A DNA stretch of 64,000 bases from assembly GCA_009692585.1 (NCBI GenBank), contig SHYX01000006.1, positions 100,354-164,353 of the forward strand. The letters are read 5' to 3'. How positions within the stretch are numbered: position 1 is the stretch's first letter; the number at the start of each line of letters is the position of its first letter. This DNA comes from Myxococcales bacterium. GTDB taxonomy: Bacteria; Myxococcota; UBA796; SXON01. The position numbers and the translations under genes were made by a program. The notes below the pieces were generated by a model. It was not told the origin of the DNA, ran no database searches, and was given only the letters and a program-made list of their open reading frames with translations. Of the stretch, positions 44,801-54,688 are shown piece after piece.

Positions 44801-45008
44801 CAAGATTGCCGACCTGTTCATCGTCCAGGGCGACCCGCTCACCAACCTCGCCGCCGCCCGGGAGGTGCAGTGGGTCATGAAGGATGGCGTGCTCTACGAC
44901 GCCACCACCATGGACCGGCTGAGCCCCCGCCCGCAGGCGCGCAAGGCCCTGATCTGGGAGGTGGCGCGCAAGGCGATGGACACCGCGACTCCGGTGCAGC
45001 GCCCGTAG
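41808..45008 (+). CDS. Exported WD40-like (PD40) beta-propeller / amidohydrolase fusion
   Basis: 1066 aa. A signal peptide (MLTTLFALCSPLLAADA) is followed by about 600 aa of TolB/PD40 propeller blades (WMGVDVSPDGGFVLFDLLGDVY, HRIAFTSDRGGNENLWTMN, GEAAFSPDGRFIWFS). The C-terminal amidohydrolase (about 640-1050) has the metal HxH in LIDVHAHLHY, a His in HSSIEHALP, GAHGQLQGLGPH, and the closing GKIADLFIVQGDPL. It is likely a periplasmic or secreted metal-dependent hydrolase (imidazolonepropionase-like); substrate unknown. I chose the ATG at 41808 because it gives the signal peptide. Confidence 0.88.
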   Translation: MLTTLFALCSPLLAADAVNPEWDIAAAHGPGKDLSFSTREGTWMGVDVSPDGGFVLFDLLGDVYEVPLIGGVARRITAGNAWDTDAHYARDGHRIAFTSDRGGNENLWTMNLDGTDARALTEDKEHRWTDPVWAPEAGWLLGRKRLVDTRSIGIQELWLLHEEGGAGAQITSLDVDPHAGEAAFSPDGRFIWFSTRAGRYEYDQNVHQGLWQLVRYDRELGERTVMTSLSEGAIRPTPSPDGRSLAFLTRDRANTVLMVMDVATGRMRRIADGLDKDAMEAFELRGAYPRMDWTPDSRQVVYWAGGTLWRVDTSSLARAQIPFQARVELRVADSVHPARRVGDGNVHAKVIRWPAEAPDGTVVAAALGRIWAIGRDGKSRALTAEAETAYFPSLSADGRKLSYVTWSDIAGGQVWSGPLGRASQVTRSRGDYQSPALSRDGTTLAFLRGTGATMVGNDLGAEAAYDLIVAPASGGDGVRLRSIPFRGSNSRAPRLQWSADGQRIYWIEDESPTPRKHEETVLKSCDRLGHDVRTHLRVDGAQEIRVSPDGRWVAYKHQHQAWLAPMPALGTTTIAAASLPARKLTDVAGDWLDFAGSKVTWSHADRFYSLETAGVLQKDAKELPRPEERPLDITAPRLVGQGTIAFTNAHILTMDDAGEIDRGTVVVRDRRIVAVGANVLPPDGAQVIDVHGATLLPGLIDVHAHLHYASGDIFPEQEWRHLANLAYGVTTVFDPSAATDLVFGQAELIESGRMAGPRTLSTGFILYGADDTQGAKIASYEDAEAHVRRLMRYGAWGVKSYQQPWRRQRQWLVEACRKLGMLDVPEGGGDLFMNMTMVLDGHSSIEHALPVAPVYADVKSLWASSGTTYVPTLLVAYGGVSGEVSWFQRERIWEDARLARFTPPDVLMTRGYRLGINIRDDQEFHHRTVAADAAALQRLGVNVALGAHGQLQGLGPHWELEDLGGDGAMTAGQALMAATTGGARHLGLDQDIGSIRQGKIADLFIVQGDPLTNLAAAREVQWVMKDGVLYDATTMDRLSPRPQARKALIWEVARKAMDTATPVQRP

Positions 45009-45064
45009 CGAACGGGGGCCGCCGGATGTGCCGGGTCTGATACGCTTGTCGGCGAGGACCACCC

Positions 45065-46813
45065 ATGGCGCGACTCAGCCGCTACTTCGAGACCTTCCGC
45101 GACGCCGACGGTGAGCAGAAGATGCGGGTCTTCACCGACGGCCACGCGGTGCTGCGGCTGGCGGCAACCAACAAGGGGTTGGCTTTTTCGGAGGAAGAAC
45201 GCATCGAGTTCAAGCTGGACGGGTTGTTGCCCCCCCAGGTCGCGACCCTCGAACAACAGCTTGCCCGCGTGCGCGCCGCCTATCTGTCCGAGCCCACACC
45301 GATCGCCCGTTATCAATACCTGCGCAGCCTCCAGGAGCGGAACGAGCTGCTGTTCTACGCCGCGGTGCAGGCCCACCTCGTCGAGATGTTGCCGATCATC
45401 TACACCCCCACCGTGGGCGAGGCGGTGCAGAAGTTCTCGGCCCTGTTCCAGAACTCCCGCGGCCTGTCACTCTCGCCGGGGAACATCGACCGCGCGCGGG
45501 AAGCCGTCGACAACGGATTCTACGACGACGTGCGGATGATTGTCGCGACCGACTCCAGCGCCATCCTCGGCATCGGCGACCAGGGCTACGGGGGGCTGGC
45601 GATCCCGATCGGGAAGCTCTCGTTGTACACCGCAGGCGGCGGTGTGAGCCCCTACCGCACGCTCCCCGTCGCGCTCGACGTGGGCACCGACCGCGCCGAC
45701 CTCCGCGACGATCCCGACTACGTGGGCGTGCGCCAACCGCGCCTGAAGGGCCAGGCCTACCTTGACTTCATGGACAAGTTCGTGGACGCGATCAAGGCGC
45801 GCTACCCCCGGACCATCCTGCAATGGGAGGACCTGTCCAAAGACACGGCGTTCACGGTGCTCGCGCGCTATCGGCATCGTATCGCGTCCTTCAACGACGA
45901 TGTCCAGGGCACCGGTGCCGTCGCACTTGCGGGGGTGATCAATGCCTGCAAGCTACGCGGCCAGCGCCTGTCCGAGCAGCGCATCATCGTCTACGGCGCC
46001 GGCGCGGGCGGCGGGGGCGTGGCGATGGCGATGCACGAGGGGCTCATGCGCGACGGGCTCAGCTCGGAGGCGGCCTTGTCGCGGCTCTTCGTGCTCGACT
46101 CCAAGGGCCTCTTGCTCCAGGGCCGGGAGATGGAGGACTACAAACGTATCTTCGCGAAGGCGGCGGAAGCCGTCGCCGGGTGGACCCTGGCCGGCGGCAC
46201 CCCGAACCTGGAGGAGACCATCCGCGGCGCGCGCGCGACGATCCTCCTCGGGCTGAGCGGCGTGCCCGGCTCCTTCACCGAGGTTCACGCGCGGGCGATG
46301 GCGGCGAACACCGAGCGCCCGGTCATCTTCCCGCTCTCCAATCCCACCACCTCGTGCGAAGCGACCCCCGACGAGCTCCTCCGCTGGACCGACGGCATGG
46401 GCATCGTCGCCACCGGGAGCCCCTTCCCGCCGGTGCGCCTCTCCACCGGGGAAGAGGTGCCGGTCGGCCAGGGCAACAACGCCTTCATCTTCCCGGGGCT
46501 CGGCTTCGGCGCCATCCTCGCCAACGCCACCCAGGTGACCGACGGCATGGTGATGGCCGCGTCCGTGGCCCTGGCCGAGTACACCGAACAGAAACACCTC
46601 GCCAACGGGCTGGTCTACCCCCCGATCGGCGAGCTGCAGGAGGTCTCGATCGTCGTCGCCGCCCGGGTGATCCGACAGGCGTTCGCCGACGGGGTCGCGA
46701 CGACCACCAAGCTGACCGCCGAGACCGCCGAGACCTACGTGCGCGAACACTTCTGGCGGCCCCGGTACCTGCCCTTCGTGCGCGGGACGGGCAGGCGGGC
46801 GACGGATGAATGA
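45065..46813 (+). CDS. maeA: NAD-dependent malic enzyme (decarboxylating)
   Basis: 582 aa cytosolic enzyme that converts malate to pyruvate and CO2 with NAD(P)+ reduction. It belongs to the large form related to E. coli MaeA (SfcA) and the eukaryotic enzymes. Motifs include IIYTPTVGEA with the catalytic Tyr, SILGIGDQGYGGLAIPIGKLSLY, the metal-binding FNDDVQGTGAV, the dinucleotide loop [10 protein letters not shown], and PLSNPTTSCEA. GAGGACC before the ATG is a likely ribosome site. It is a single gene; NAD rather than NADP preference is inferred from subfamily. Confidence 0.94.
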   Translation: MARLSRYFETFRDADGEQKMRVFTDGHAVLRLAATNKGLAFSEEERIEFKLDGLLPPQVATLEQQLARVRAAYLSEPTPIARYQYLRSLQERNELLFYAAVQAHLVEMLPIIYTPTVGEAVQKFSALFQNSRGLSLSPGNIDRAREAVDNGFYDDVRMIVATDSSAILGIGDQGYGGLAIPIGKLSLYTAGGGVSPYRTLPVALDVGTDRADLRDDPDYVGVRQPRLKGQAYLDFMDKFVDAIKARYPRTILQWEDLSKDTAFTVLARYRHRIASFNDDVQGTGAVALAGVINACKLRGQRLSEQRIIVYGAGAGGGGVAMAMHEGLMRDGLSSEAALSRLFVLDSKGLLLQGREMEDYKRIFAKAAEAVAGWTLAGGTPNLEETIRGARATILLGLSGVPGSFTEVHARAMAANTERPVIFPLSNPTTSCEATPDELLRWTDGMGIVATGSPFPPVRLSTGEEVPVGQGNNAFIFPGLGFGAILANATQVTDGMVMAASVALAEYTEQKHLANGLVYPPIGELQEVSIVVAARVIRQAFADGVATTTKLTAETAETYVREHFWRPRYLPFVRGTGRRATDE

Positions 46814-46850
46814 AAAGCTAAGATACCGGCGCCGCGTGCGGTGGGTCCTT

Positions 46851-46868
46851 CGGGGGACTAAGCCCCCG
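46851..46868 (+). promoter_or_regulatory. Stem-loop just upstream of the Hpt gene start
   Basis: CGGGGG (46851-46856) and CCCCCG (46863-46868) pair perfectly around a 6-nt loop, ending 8 nt before the ATG at 46877. There is no T-run, so it is not a standard terminator. It could control translation of the Hpt gene, which lacks a clear Shine-Dalgarno, or mark the end of the malic enzyme message. Confidence 0.45.
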
Positions 46869-46876
46869 GCACGGCG

Positions 46877-47187
46877 ATGACCTTTCACCCGCTCTACAGC
46901 GAACTCGCCGGCCAGCCCGATTTTGCCGAGCCGCTCGCCGCGTTCGTGGCGGTGCTGCCCCAGCGGGCAACGGCGATGGAAGACGCGTTGGAGGAGGGGG
47001 AACTCCAAGCTCTGGGCGTGCTGGCGCACCAGCTAAAGGGCGCAGCGGGGTGCTACGGGTTTCCCAGTATCACGGCGGCGGTCGGCGGCGTTGAGCGTAG
47101 CCTCGAGGCCCCCACCACGCGCCACGCGTTACGCGAAAAGATGGCCGTTCTGGCTGAACTCTGTCGCCGCGCCCGGGCACCCGCGGA

Positions 47188-47191
<4 letters not shown>
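46877..47191 (+). CDS. Hpt-domain phosphotransfer protein
   Basis: 104 aa, a stand-alone histidine phosphotransfer domain. The phosphorylatable His is H51 in LAHQLKGAAGCYGFP, matching the Hpt HxxKGxxxxxG pattern. It would shuttle phosphate between the receiver of the hybrid kinase encoded next and another regulator. The two genes overlap by GTGA (47188-47191), so equimolar co-production is likely. Confidence 0.9.
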
Positions 47192-49884
<2,693 letters not shown>

Positions 49885-50124
49885 CCCGCGGCGCAGCCCG
49901 CCCATGGTCCCGTTCTGGACGCCGACCTGCGTCGCCTCCACCCTGGGCTCCGTGGAGCGTGCGAAGGCGACGCTCGGACCCAGATCCAGTGCCGGCACGC
50001 CCGCCCGGGCACCGCCGATCATCGCCGAGGCGGGAGTGAAGCTGTCCAGCAGGCGCCGCATCACCAGCGGCTGGGTCGCGACCGGGGCGCCCTACGGTTC
50101 GTCCCGAAGTGTCTGGTCTGGACC
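49885..50124. other. Intergenic gap with no supported gene
   Basis: 240 bp between the convergent hybrid kinase and ferredoxin genes. Open frames exist on both strands, as everywhere in this GC-rich DNA, but none shows a recognisable motif or start site. No convincing terminator hairpin with a T-run was seen. Confidence 0.5.
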
Positions 50125-50430
50125 TCAGCAGGTCTCCACTTCCGCTTCCTGGTGGGTCAGGATGGTGCAGTCGCTCGTGGGCATCGCGCAACACAACAAG
50201 GTGAACCCATTGTCGACGTCGCCCTCGGAGAGGATGAATTGCTCGTCGAGCTTCACGGCACCCGAGACCACCCGCGCCGCGCAGGTGCTGCACGCCGCCG
50301 AACGACAGGAGTAGGGGAGCGCCAGGCCGCGCGACTCGGCCGCTTCGAGGATCGGCTGGTCATCCTGGCAGGGGATGGTCACGTCGAGCCCGCGGGCGGG
50401 ATTGTGGAGTCGGATCTGGTAGGTCGGCAT
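50125..50430 (-). CDS. Plant-type 2Fe-2S ferredoxin
   Basis: 101 aa single-domain electron carrier. Cluster ligands are in CRSAACSTC (Cx4Cx2C) and a later Cys in LLCCAMP, the chloroplast-type arrangement; EAAESRGLALPYSC is the usual preceding helix and turn. I chose the ATG at 50428-50430, where the ferredoxin fold begins (MPTYQIRLHN); the frame stays open further upstream but that part is the decayed peptidase remnant. No partner reductase or oxygenase is adjacent, so its redox partner is unknown. Confidence 0.9.
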   Translation of the reverse strand: MPTYQIRLHNPARGLDVTIPCQDDQPILEAAESRGLALPYSCRSAACSTCAARVVSGAVKLDEQFILSEGDVDNGFTLLCCAMPTSDCTILTHQEAEVETC

Positions 50431-50433
50431 CGC

Positions 50434-50822
50434 GGCAGCGGTCACTATCAGATCGCGGGCGCGACGCCCATCTCGAACCACAGCCCGTCGGCCTTCTGGA
50501 CCGCGCGCGGTACCAGAGCCGCCCGTCCAGCACCGGCGAGCCGCTGTTGCCGCCGGTGATGTCGAGATCACTCAGGAAGTTCACCGGCACCGCGCCCAGT
50601 GACGGGTCGCCCCACGGCCCCCAGATTCCGGCCGCGATGGCGTCCAGGAGCGGCTTCGGGGCCGCGAAGGGCCAGGTCCACCTCGACCCAGGGGGTCAGA
50701 TCGCCGTCCCCGGTGTGCGAGAAGGTCGCGGGCTCCCCGTCCGGGGGGCCGACGGCACCACCTGACGACGGACACGCCCACACACCAGGCAACAACGCGA
50801 TCATCGCGAAGCGGCGACGCAC
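50434..50822 (-). pseudogene. Remnant of an S46-type (dipeptidyl-peptidase 7-like) serine peptidase
   Basis: A minus-strand frame encodes WTWPFAAPKPLLDAIAAG and GAVPVNFLSDLDITGGNSG, continuing SPVLDG. This is the stretch around the catalytic Ser (GGNSGSP) near the C-terminus of S46 peptidases. The full enzymes are about 700 aa, and here only about 55 residues are recognisable. Upstream, in another frame, is a lipoprotein-like leader (FAMIALLPGVWACPSS), and downstream the frame shifts again. The fragment therefore looks like a decayed gene, not a functional one. Confidence 0.5.
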
Positions 50823-50889
50823 CGGTGGGAACCACCCCGACCCACGGGCGGGGGCTTGCCAGGCGGGGCGCGAGCCCTATCTTCGGGCG

Positions 50890-51183
50890 ATGTTGTGCCC
50901 GACGCCGCCGGAAAAGCTCTGCGATGCGCGCGGGCGCCCGTACTTCCTCTGGGACAACGAGCTGACCCTGGCCGAGTTCCTGATCCTGCTTCGTGGCTCC
51001 GATCCCGAACAACGCCGGACCTGGCTCGCCCATCTGCTGCGACAGGCCAAGCCCGACGACGCGCGGCAGTACGTGGACCTGGCCACGATCTCGGCGGAGT
51101 GGGAGACGGTGGCCGACGGGGTCGGCCGGCAACGCGAATTCTGGGACTGGCGGGTGCGCCGGTATCGTGAACGCGGTGACTAG
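50890..51183 (+). CDS. Small partner protein of the AbiEii-type nucleotidyltransferase
   Basis: 97 aa. The sequence CDARGRPYFLWDNELTLAEF followed by LLRQAKPDDARQYVDL and REFWDWRVRRY fits a recurring class of short proteins encoded just before AbiEii-like nucleotidyltransferases. Its stop lies 8 nt inside the next gene, so the two are coupled. By analogy with toxin-antitoxin pairs it may be the antitoxin or a regulatory partner; it has no visible DNA-binding motif. I chose the ATG at 50890 because similarity to this class begins there. Confidence 0.75.
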   Translation: MLCPTPPEKLCDARGRPYFLWDNELTLAEFLILLRGSDPEQRRTWLAHLLRQAKPDDARQYVDLATISAEWETVADGVGRQREFWDWRVRRYRERGD

Positions 51184-51772
51184 CCAGCTTTCTCCCTTGC
51201 AGGATCGAATCATCAGCGCGCTGGCCGGGATGGGGTGGACCCTGACCGGCGGCGGCGCGCTGGCTGGATTTCACTTGGGTCATCGGGTCACCCGCGACCT
51301 CGACTTCTTCTGGCGCGACCGCCCGTCGCTCGATCGCCTCCCGGACGACGTCGTCGCCCGGCTGCGGCTGGCGGGGATTCCGGCCGAGCGCCAGCAGACG
51401 TCGGTGGCGTTCTGCCGGCTGCTCGTCGGCGAGGTCGGCGAGGCCATTCCGGTGGACCTCGTCGTGGATGGCGCGGCGTTGGTGGACGCACCACTGGAAC
51501 TCGCACCCGGCGTATGGGTCGACAGCGCCCACGAGATCCTGGTGAACAAGCTGACGGCCCTGCTGGGCCGGTGGGCCGTGGTGGACATCAAGGCACTGCT
51601 GGACGCCGGCGGCGATCTCGACCGGGCGCTCGCCGACGCGCCCCGGAAGGACGGCGGGTTTTCACCGGAGACCCTGGCGTGGGTCTTGGACACCACGCCC
51701 GCGATTCGCGGGCTGTCGCCGGAGCTGGTCGCCTTCACCGCCGCGCTGGTCGCTCGGCTGCTGCGCGCGTAA
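51176..51772 (+). CDS. AbiEii/AbiGii-type nucleotidyltransferase (putative toxin)
   Basis: 198 aa. The nucleotidyltransferase core shows LTGGGALAGFHLGHRVTRDLDFFW, with the GG-x(n)-D-x-D active-site pattern, then IPVDLVVDGAALVDAP with a third acidic position, and HEILVNKLTALLGRWAVVDIKAL as in AbiEii-type proteins. Family members act as toxins in type IV toxin-antitoxin or abortive-infection systems. The GTG at 51176 overlaps the small partner gene; GTG at 51167 is the alternative. Toxic activity here is inferred. Confidence 0.83.
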   Translation: MTSQLSPLQDRIISALAGMGWTLTGGGALAGFHLGHRVTRDLDFFWRDRPSLDRLPDDVVARLRLAGIPAERQQTSVAFCRLLVGEVGEAIPVDLVVDGAALVDAPLELAPGVWVDSAHEILVNKLTALLGRWAVVDIKALLDAGGDLDRALADAPRKDGGFSPETLAWVLDTTPAIRGLSPELVAFTAALVARLLRA

Positions 51773-52026
51773 GCGGATGGTCGGCCCCCGATGACGTCCG
51801 ACGCGGCCATCGCTCGCGCGCTGGTGCTCGGTCTCGCGGTCGTGGCCGCGCTCGGCGCGGTGCTGCCCCTTCATGGCGCGGGCGGAGATCTGGGCGCCGT
51901 GGGGGCACGGCTCTCCCTGTGCCGGCTCCGAGCCCTCTCCCGACAAAGACGCCCTTGGCCACACCGAACGTGCGCCACCGATGGACACCGACCATGCGCT
52001 CCCGCTGACGGGCGCCTGGGCGCGAG

Positions 52027-52977
52027 CTACGGACAGATGACCGAGCTGTCCAGGTGGGTGACCGCGCCCCACTGCGTCGTCAGCTCCCGGACCGCCATCC
52101 CGCCGCCAAAGGTGCCGACGTGGGTGACCAGCGCCTCCGGGGCCAACAACCATGCGTTGAGCCCCGCGCCGTAGGCCAGGCTCACCGGCCCCGCCCCAAC
52201 CACCCAGAGACGAAGCTGACCCGGCGAGCCCGCGGGGTTGAGCGCCGCGCCCCAGCCGAGGCTGACGGTCCCACGCACGTACAGATCGAGTCGCTCACCC
52301 GCCGCGATGGTGATGGTGCCTGCCACATCGAGGGTGTCGATCACCACCGTGGCGCTGCGGGTGACCGACAGCGTGGAGCCGCCGGCCACCGACACGTCCT
52401 CGTACCGAGCGTCGGCGTTCCAGGTCGAGGCGCCCCCCCAGGTCAGCGTCACGTCTCCCTGGCTATCGCCGACATCGGGCGCGGCAACCACCGGAACCGG
52501 CGCCGAGGCGAGCAGTTCGAGCACGCCGCCGGACACGGCGGCACCCCACTCCGCACAGTAGGTGGTCTCCGGATCACCAGCCACGGCGATGGTGCCAGAA
52601 ACGGCCGAGCCGTTCTTCAACGCGCACGCCTCGTCACCGTTGACCGAGATCGTCGCCTCTGAACCGACGTTGACCCCACCGTAGGCGCCGAGCGTGCTGT
52701 CGAAGGAGTCGAAGGTGCTGCCCGAGACGAGGTGCGCCGACCGGTCGATGACGACGCCGTGCGCGAAGCAGTCGCCGGTGAGCGGCCCGGGCTCGGTGAC
52801 ATCGCTGGTGTCGGCGGTGTCGGTACCGGTGTCGGCGGTGTCGGTACCGGTGTCGGCGGTGTCGGTACCGGTGTCGGTGTCGGTGTCGGCGGAGTCGGTG
52901 CCCGGCTTGTCGTCGACCACGACGGTCGTTGGTCCGCAGGCGAAAAAGACGAGGGCGAGGAGGGTCGGTTGGTTCAT
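52027..52977 (-). CDS. Lipoprotein with long Asp/Thr/Gly repeat linker and beta-helix-like domain
   Basis: 316 aa. The leader MNQPTLLALVFFAC is followed by a linker of TDTADTG repeats (about residues 27-60). The body has parallel strand-like repeats rich in V, T, S and G (VVIDTLDVAGTITIAAG, LYVRGTVSLGWGAALN), as in beta-helical or adhesin-like surface proteins. Five cysteines are spread through the mature part. The linker DNA is a 21-bp tandem repeat. Function unknown; display on the cell surface is inferred. Confidence 0.82.
   Translation of the reverse strand: MNQPTLLALVFFACGPTTVVVDDKPGTDSADTDTDTGTDTADTGTDTADTGTDTADTSDVTEPGPLTGDCFAHGVVIDRSAHLVSGSTFDSFDSTLGAYGGVNVGSEATISVNGDEACALKNGSAVSGTIAVAGDPETTYCAEWGAAVSGGVLELLASAPVPVVAAPDVGDSQGDVTLTWGGASTWNADARYEDVSVAGGSTLSVTRSATVVIDTLDVAGTITIAAGERLDLYVRGTVSLGWGAALNPAGSPGQLRLWVVGAGPVSLAYGAGLNAWLLAPEALVTHVGTFGGGMAVRELTTQWGAVTHLDSSVICP
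52808..52870 (-). repeat. 21-bp tandem repeat encoding the TDTADTG linker
   Basis: Three nearly identical 21-bp units (52808-52828, 52829-52849, 52850-52870) are followed by shorter GTGTCG hexamers to about 52890. Each unit encodes seven linker residues, so slippage would lengthen or shorten the stalk in frame. Confidence 0.85.
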
Positions 52978-53004
52978 CGTGGGACGGGGCCCCGTAACGC
53001 CCCC

Positions 53005-53310
53005 CTACGTTCCCGCGAGGTCGTGCTGACACTTCCAGCAGGTCTCGAAGCTGGCCGGGTTCCGTTCGCCACAAGCGGGACACACCCACTCCAGGTGGGC
53101 CCGCGCGTCGGCGGCCGCCAACAGGGCCGTGGCCGCCTGGGCGTGCTCCTCGGCGACGAACAGCTGAACCTCGGCATCGGGGATCGGGATTCCGCCGGCC
53201 AGTCCGGGTCGCGACAGTCCACGCATCTCCACCTCGATGCCACCCCGTTCCAGCGCCGAGCGCACCAGCGTGGCTTCGGCGAGGCTGCGGGCGCGATGGA
53301 TCCGAACCAT
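53005..53310 (-). CDS. DUF2007-like domain plus zinc ribbon
   Basis: 101 aa. The N-terminal part (VRIHRARSLAEATLVRSALERGGIEVEM, then VQLFVAEEHAQAATALL) matches the small ferredoxin-like DUF2007 signal-transducing domain. The C-terminus has a RanBP2-type zinc ribbon, CPACGERNPASFETCWKC. I chose the ATG at 53308-53310 because GAGG lies about 12 nt upstream; a TTG six codons earlier is less likely. Probably a cytosolic regulatory protein; partner unknown. Confidence 0.8.
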   Translation of the reverse strand: MVRIHRARSLAEATLVRSALERGGIEVEMRGLSRPGLAGGIPIPDAEVQLFVAEEHAQAATALLAAADARAHLEWVCPACGERNPASFETCWKCQHDLAGT

Positions 53311-53603
53311 CGGCGGGGTTATCCTCAATGCCGGTCACTGAGCGAACTGGAATCGCCCCTCGAAGGGTAAACGCCATCAATTGCGGAGTGGTCGCCGCGA
53401 CGACGGGTTAGATGGTGTCCGCTGGCCACCAGCGCCACCCAACGCTGCACGGCAGCCGAACGCTCTACGGGAAGGGGTTGGCACGTGGCATCGGAGGCTC
53501 CGGCGGGCAGATGCGGTCCGGTGGGTGGATACAGCTCACCGCCGCGCCGACCCTACGGCCCCTTCCGCGGCTGCGCACGCGGGGGGCCTGCGGGTCGTCG
53601 CTG
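53311..53603. other. Intergenic gap with no supported gene
   Basis: 293 bp between the small zinc-ribbon gene and the 3' end of the decayed FGE fragment. A GGATAACCCCG element close to 53310 may be the promoter of the zinc-ribbon gene. I see no coding pattern, RNA gene or repeat in the remainder. Confidence 0.45.
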
Positions 53604-54650
53604 TCACCCCTCCTCGTCATCGCCGCCAACAATACCGCTTGCAAGAGGGGTAGAGGGCAGAGGGAAAGACCTCGCCAGCCGGAACCCGACGGAGGCGCGG
53701 CGGGTGGACGGCTCGCTCCCGTAGCGGGAGTTGCACCGCGCGTACCGGGCTAGACCGATCCAGGAGCCGCCGCGCCACGCGCGCCGAGAGGACGGAGACA
53801 TGTCCACGTCTCCGACGGACGGAGGGACCACGCGACCCTCAGGCATGCCGGACCGTCCCGCCGGTGCAGATCAGCACACCAGTCCTGCACATTCCCGCCC
53901 ATCCCGCGCACGCCAAAGGTGCTCTCGTCCACCGGAAAGCTGTCCACGACCGCCGGCAGGGGCCGGCCAGCGTAGCTGTCCACCCAACAGCACCACGCCC
54001 CGTCGAGCACGTCTCCCCACGGGAAGAACCGGCCATCCACACCCCGAGCCGCCTTCTCCCACTCCAGATCTCCTGGCAGGCGCCAGGGCCGGCCCCTGCG
54101 GGCCGCCTCCCAACGCCCAAACGCCACGGCACAGCCAAAATGTATGTTCAACACCGGCCAATCCGGTAGCCATGCGTCGCCATCCGCGTCCACGACCAGG
54201 GCGAACCGGCCCCGCTCGTCCCGTCCGTAGTTCATCGGCCCCTCCTGCCCCTGGGTCCCGACCCGCTCCCTCGGCACCCACAACAGCGCCTCCTCCTCCC
54301 GCCCCTGCGCCACCAGATCGTCCAAAAACGCCAGGTACTCCCGGTTCGTCACCGGGAACCGCCGCATCATCAGCCCCTCGCACCACAGCCGTCGGCGCGG
54401 CAGCCCCTCCGCGGCCTCCGCGTCCCCCCCCGCTCCAGAACCAGCCCGCAGGCACGTAGCAGTCGTCCGCGCCGAGGTCCGAGGCGCGCGGCAGCTGTAC
54501 AGCGCGGGCCTCCCGCTCGCCCGGCGCCACCCCGTCCCAGTGCTCCCCCCGACCGATGCACACCGGGTAGCGAACCTCCGCCCGGCCCGGATGCGTTGTG
54601 CCGGTCCTTGTGCCGGTCCGGGCACGTTCTGGCCCCATCCCACCGGCACA
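53604..54650 (-). pseudogene. Frameshifted fragment of a formylglycine-generating-enzyme (FGE/SUMF1) domain
   Basis: Three reading frames together spell an FGE-like domain. Frame 1 (to about 54430) gives [14 protein letters not shown] and [14 protein letters not shown]. Frame 2 gives [34 protein letters not shown] and [13 protein letters not shown]. Frame 3 (to 53604) gives RAWRGGSWIG and VGFRLARSF. The first break lies at an 8-base C run (54424-54431), where seven bases would restore frame; the second is near 53845. In myxobacteria such domains form the C-terminal half of kinase fusions, but the kinase half is missing. So this is a truncated pseudogene, unless the breaks are assembly errors. 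Confidence 0.72.
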
Positions 54651-54688
54651 CCCTCTCAAAAAGCAGCGTTAGAACACCACTTCAACCC

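Noticed and set aside
46815..46870. Riboswitch upstream of the Hpt gene
   Set aside because: I compared it with c-di-GMP-I, glycine and fluoride riboswitch cores; the conserved segments are absent. Only a simple GC hairpin is visible.
49904..50314. Plus-strand frame and overlapping minus-strand frames in the 49885-50124 gap
   Set aside because: They overlap the ferredoxin or the hybrid kinase and have no recognisable domain or start signals.
51791..52174. Possible small membrane protein starting MTSDAAIARALVLGLAVVAALG
   Set aside because: Only the first ~20 residues look structured. The rest is Arg-rich and overlaps the end of the lipoprotein gene on the other strand.
53412..53753. Open frame of about 113 codons in the gap before the FGE fragment
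   Set aside because: No ribosome site, no motif, and it runs into the antisense of the FGE remnant.
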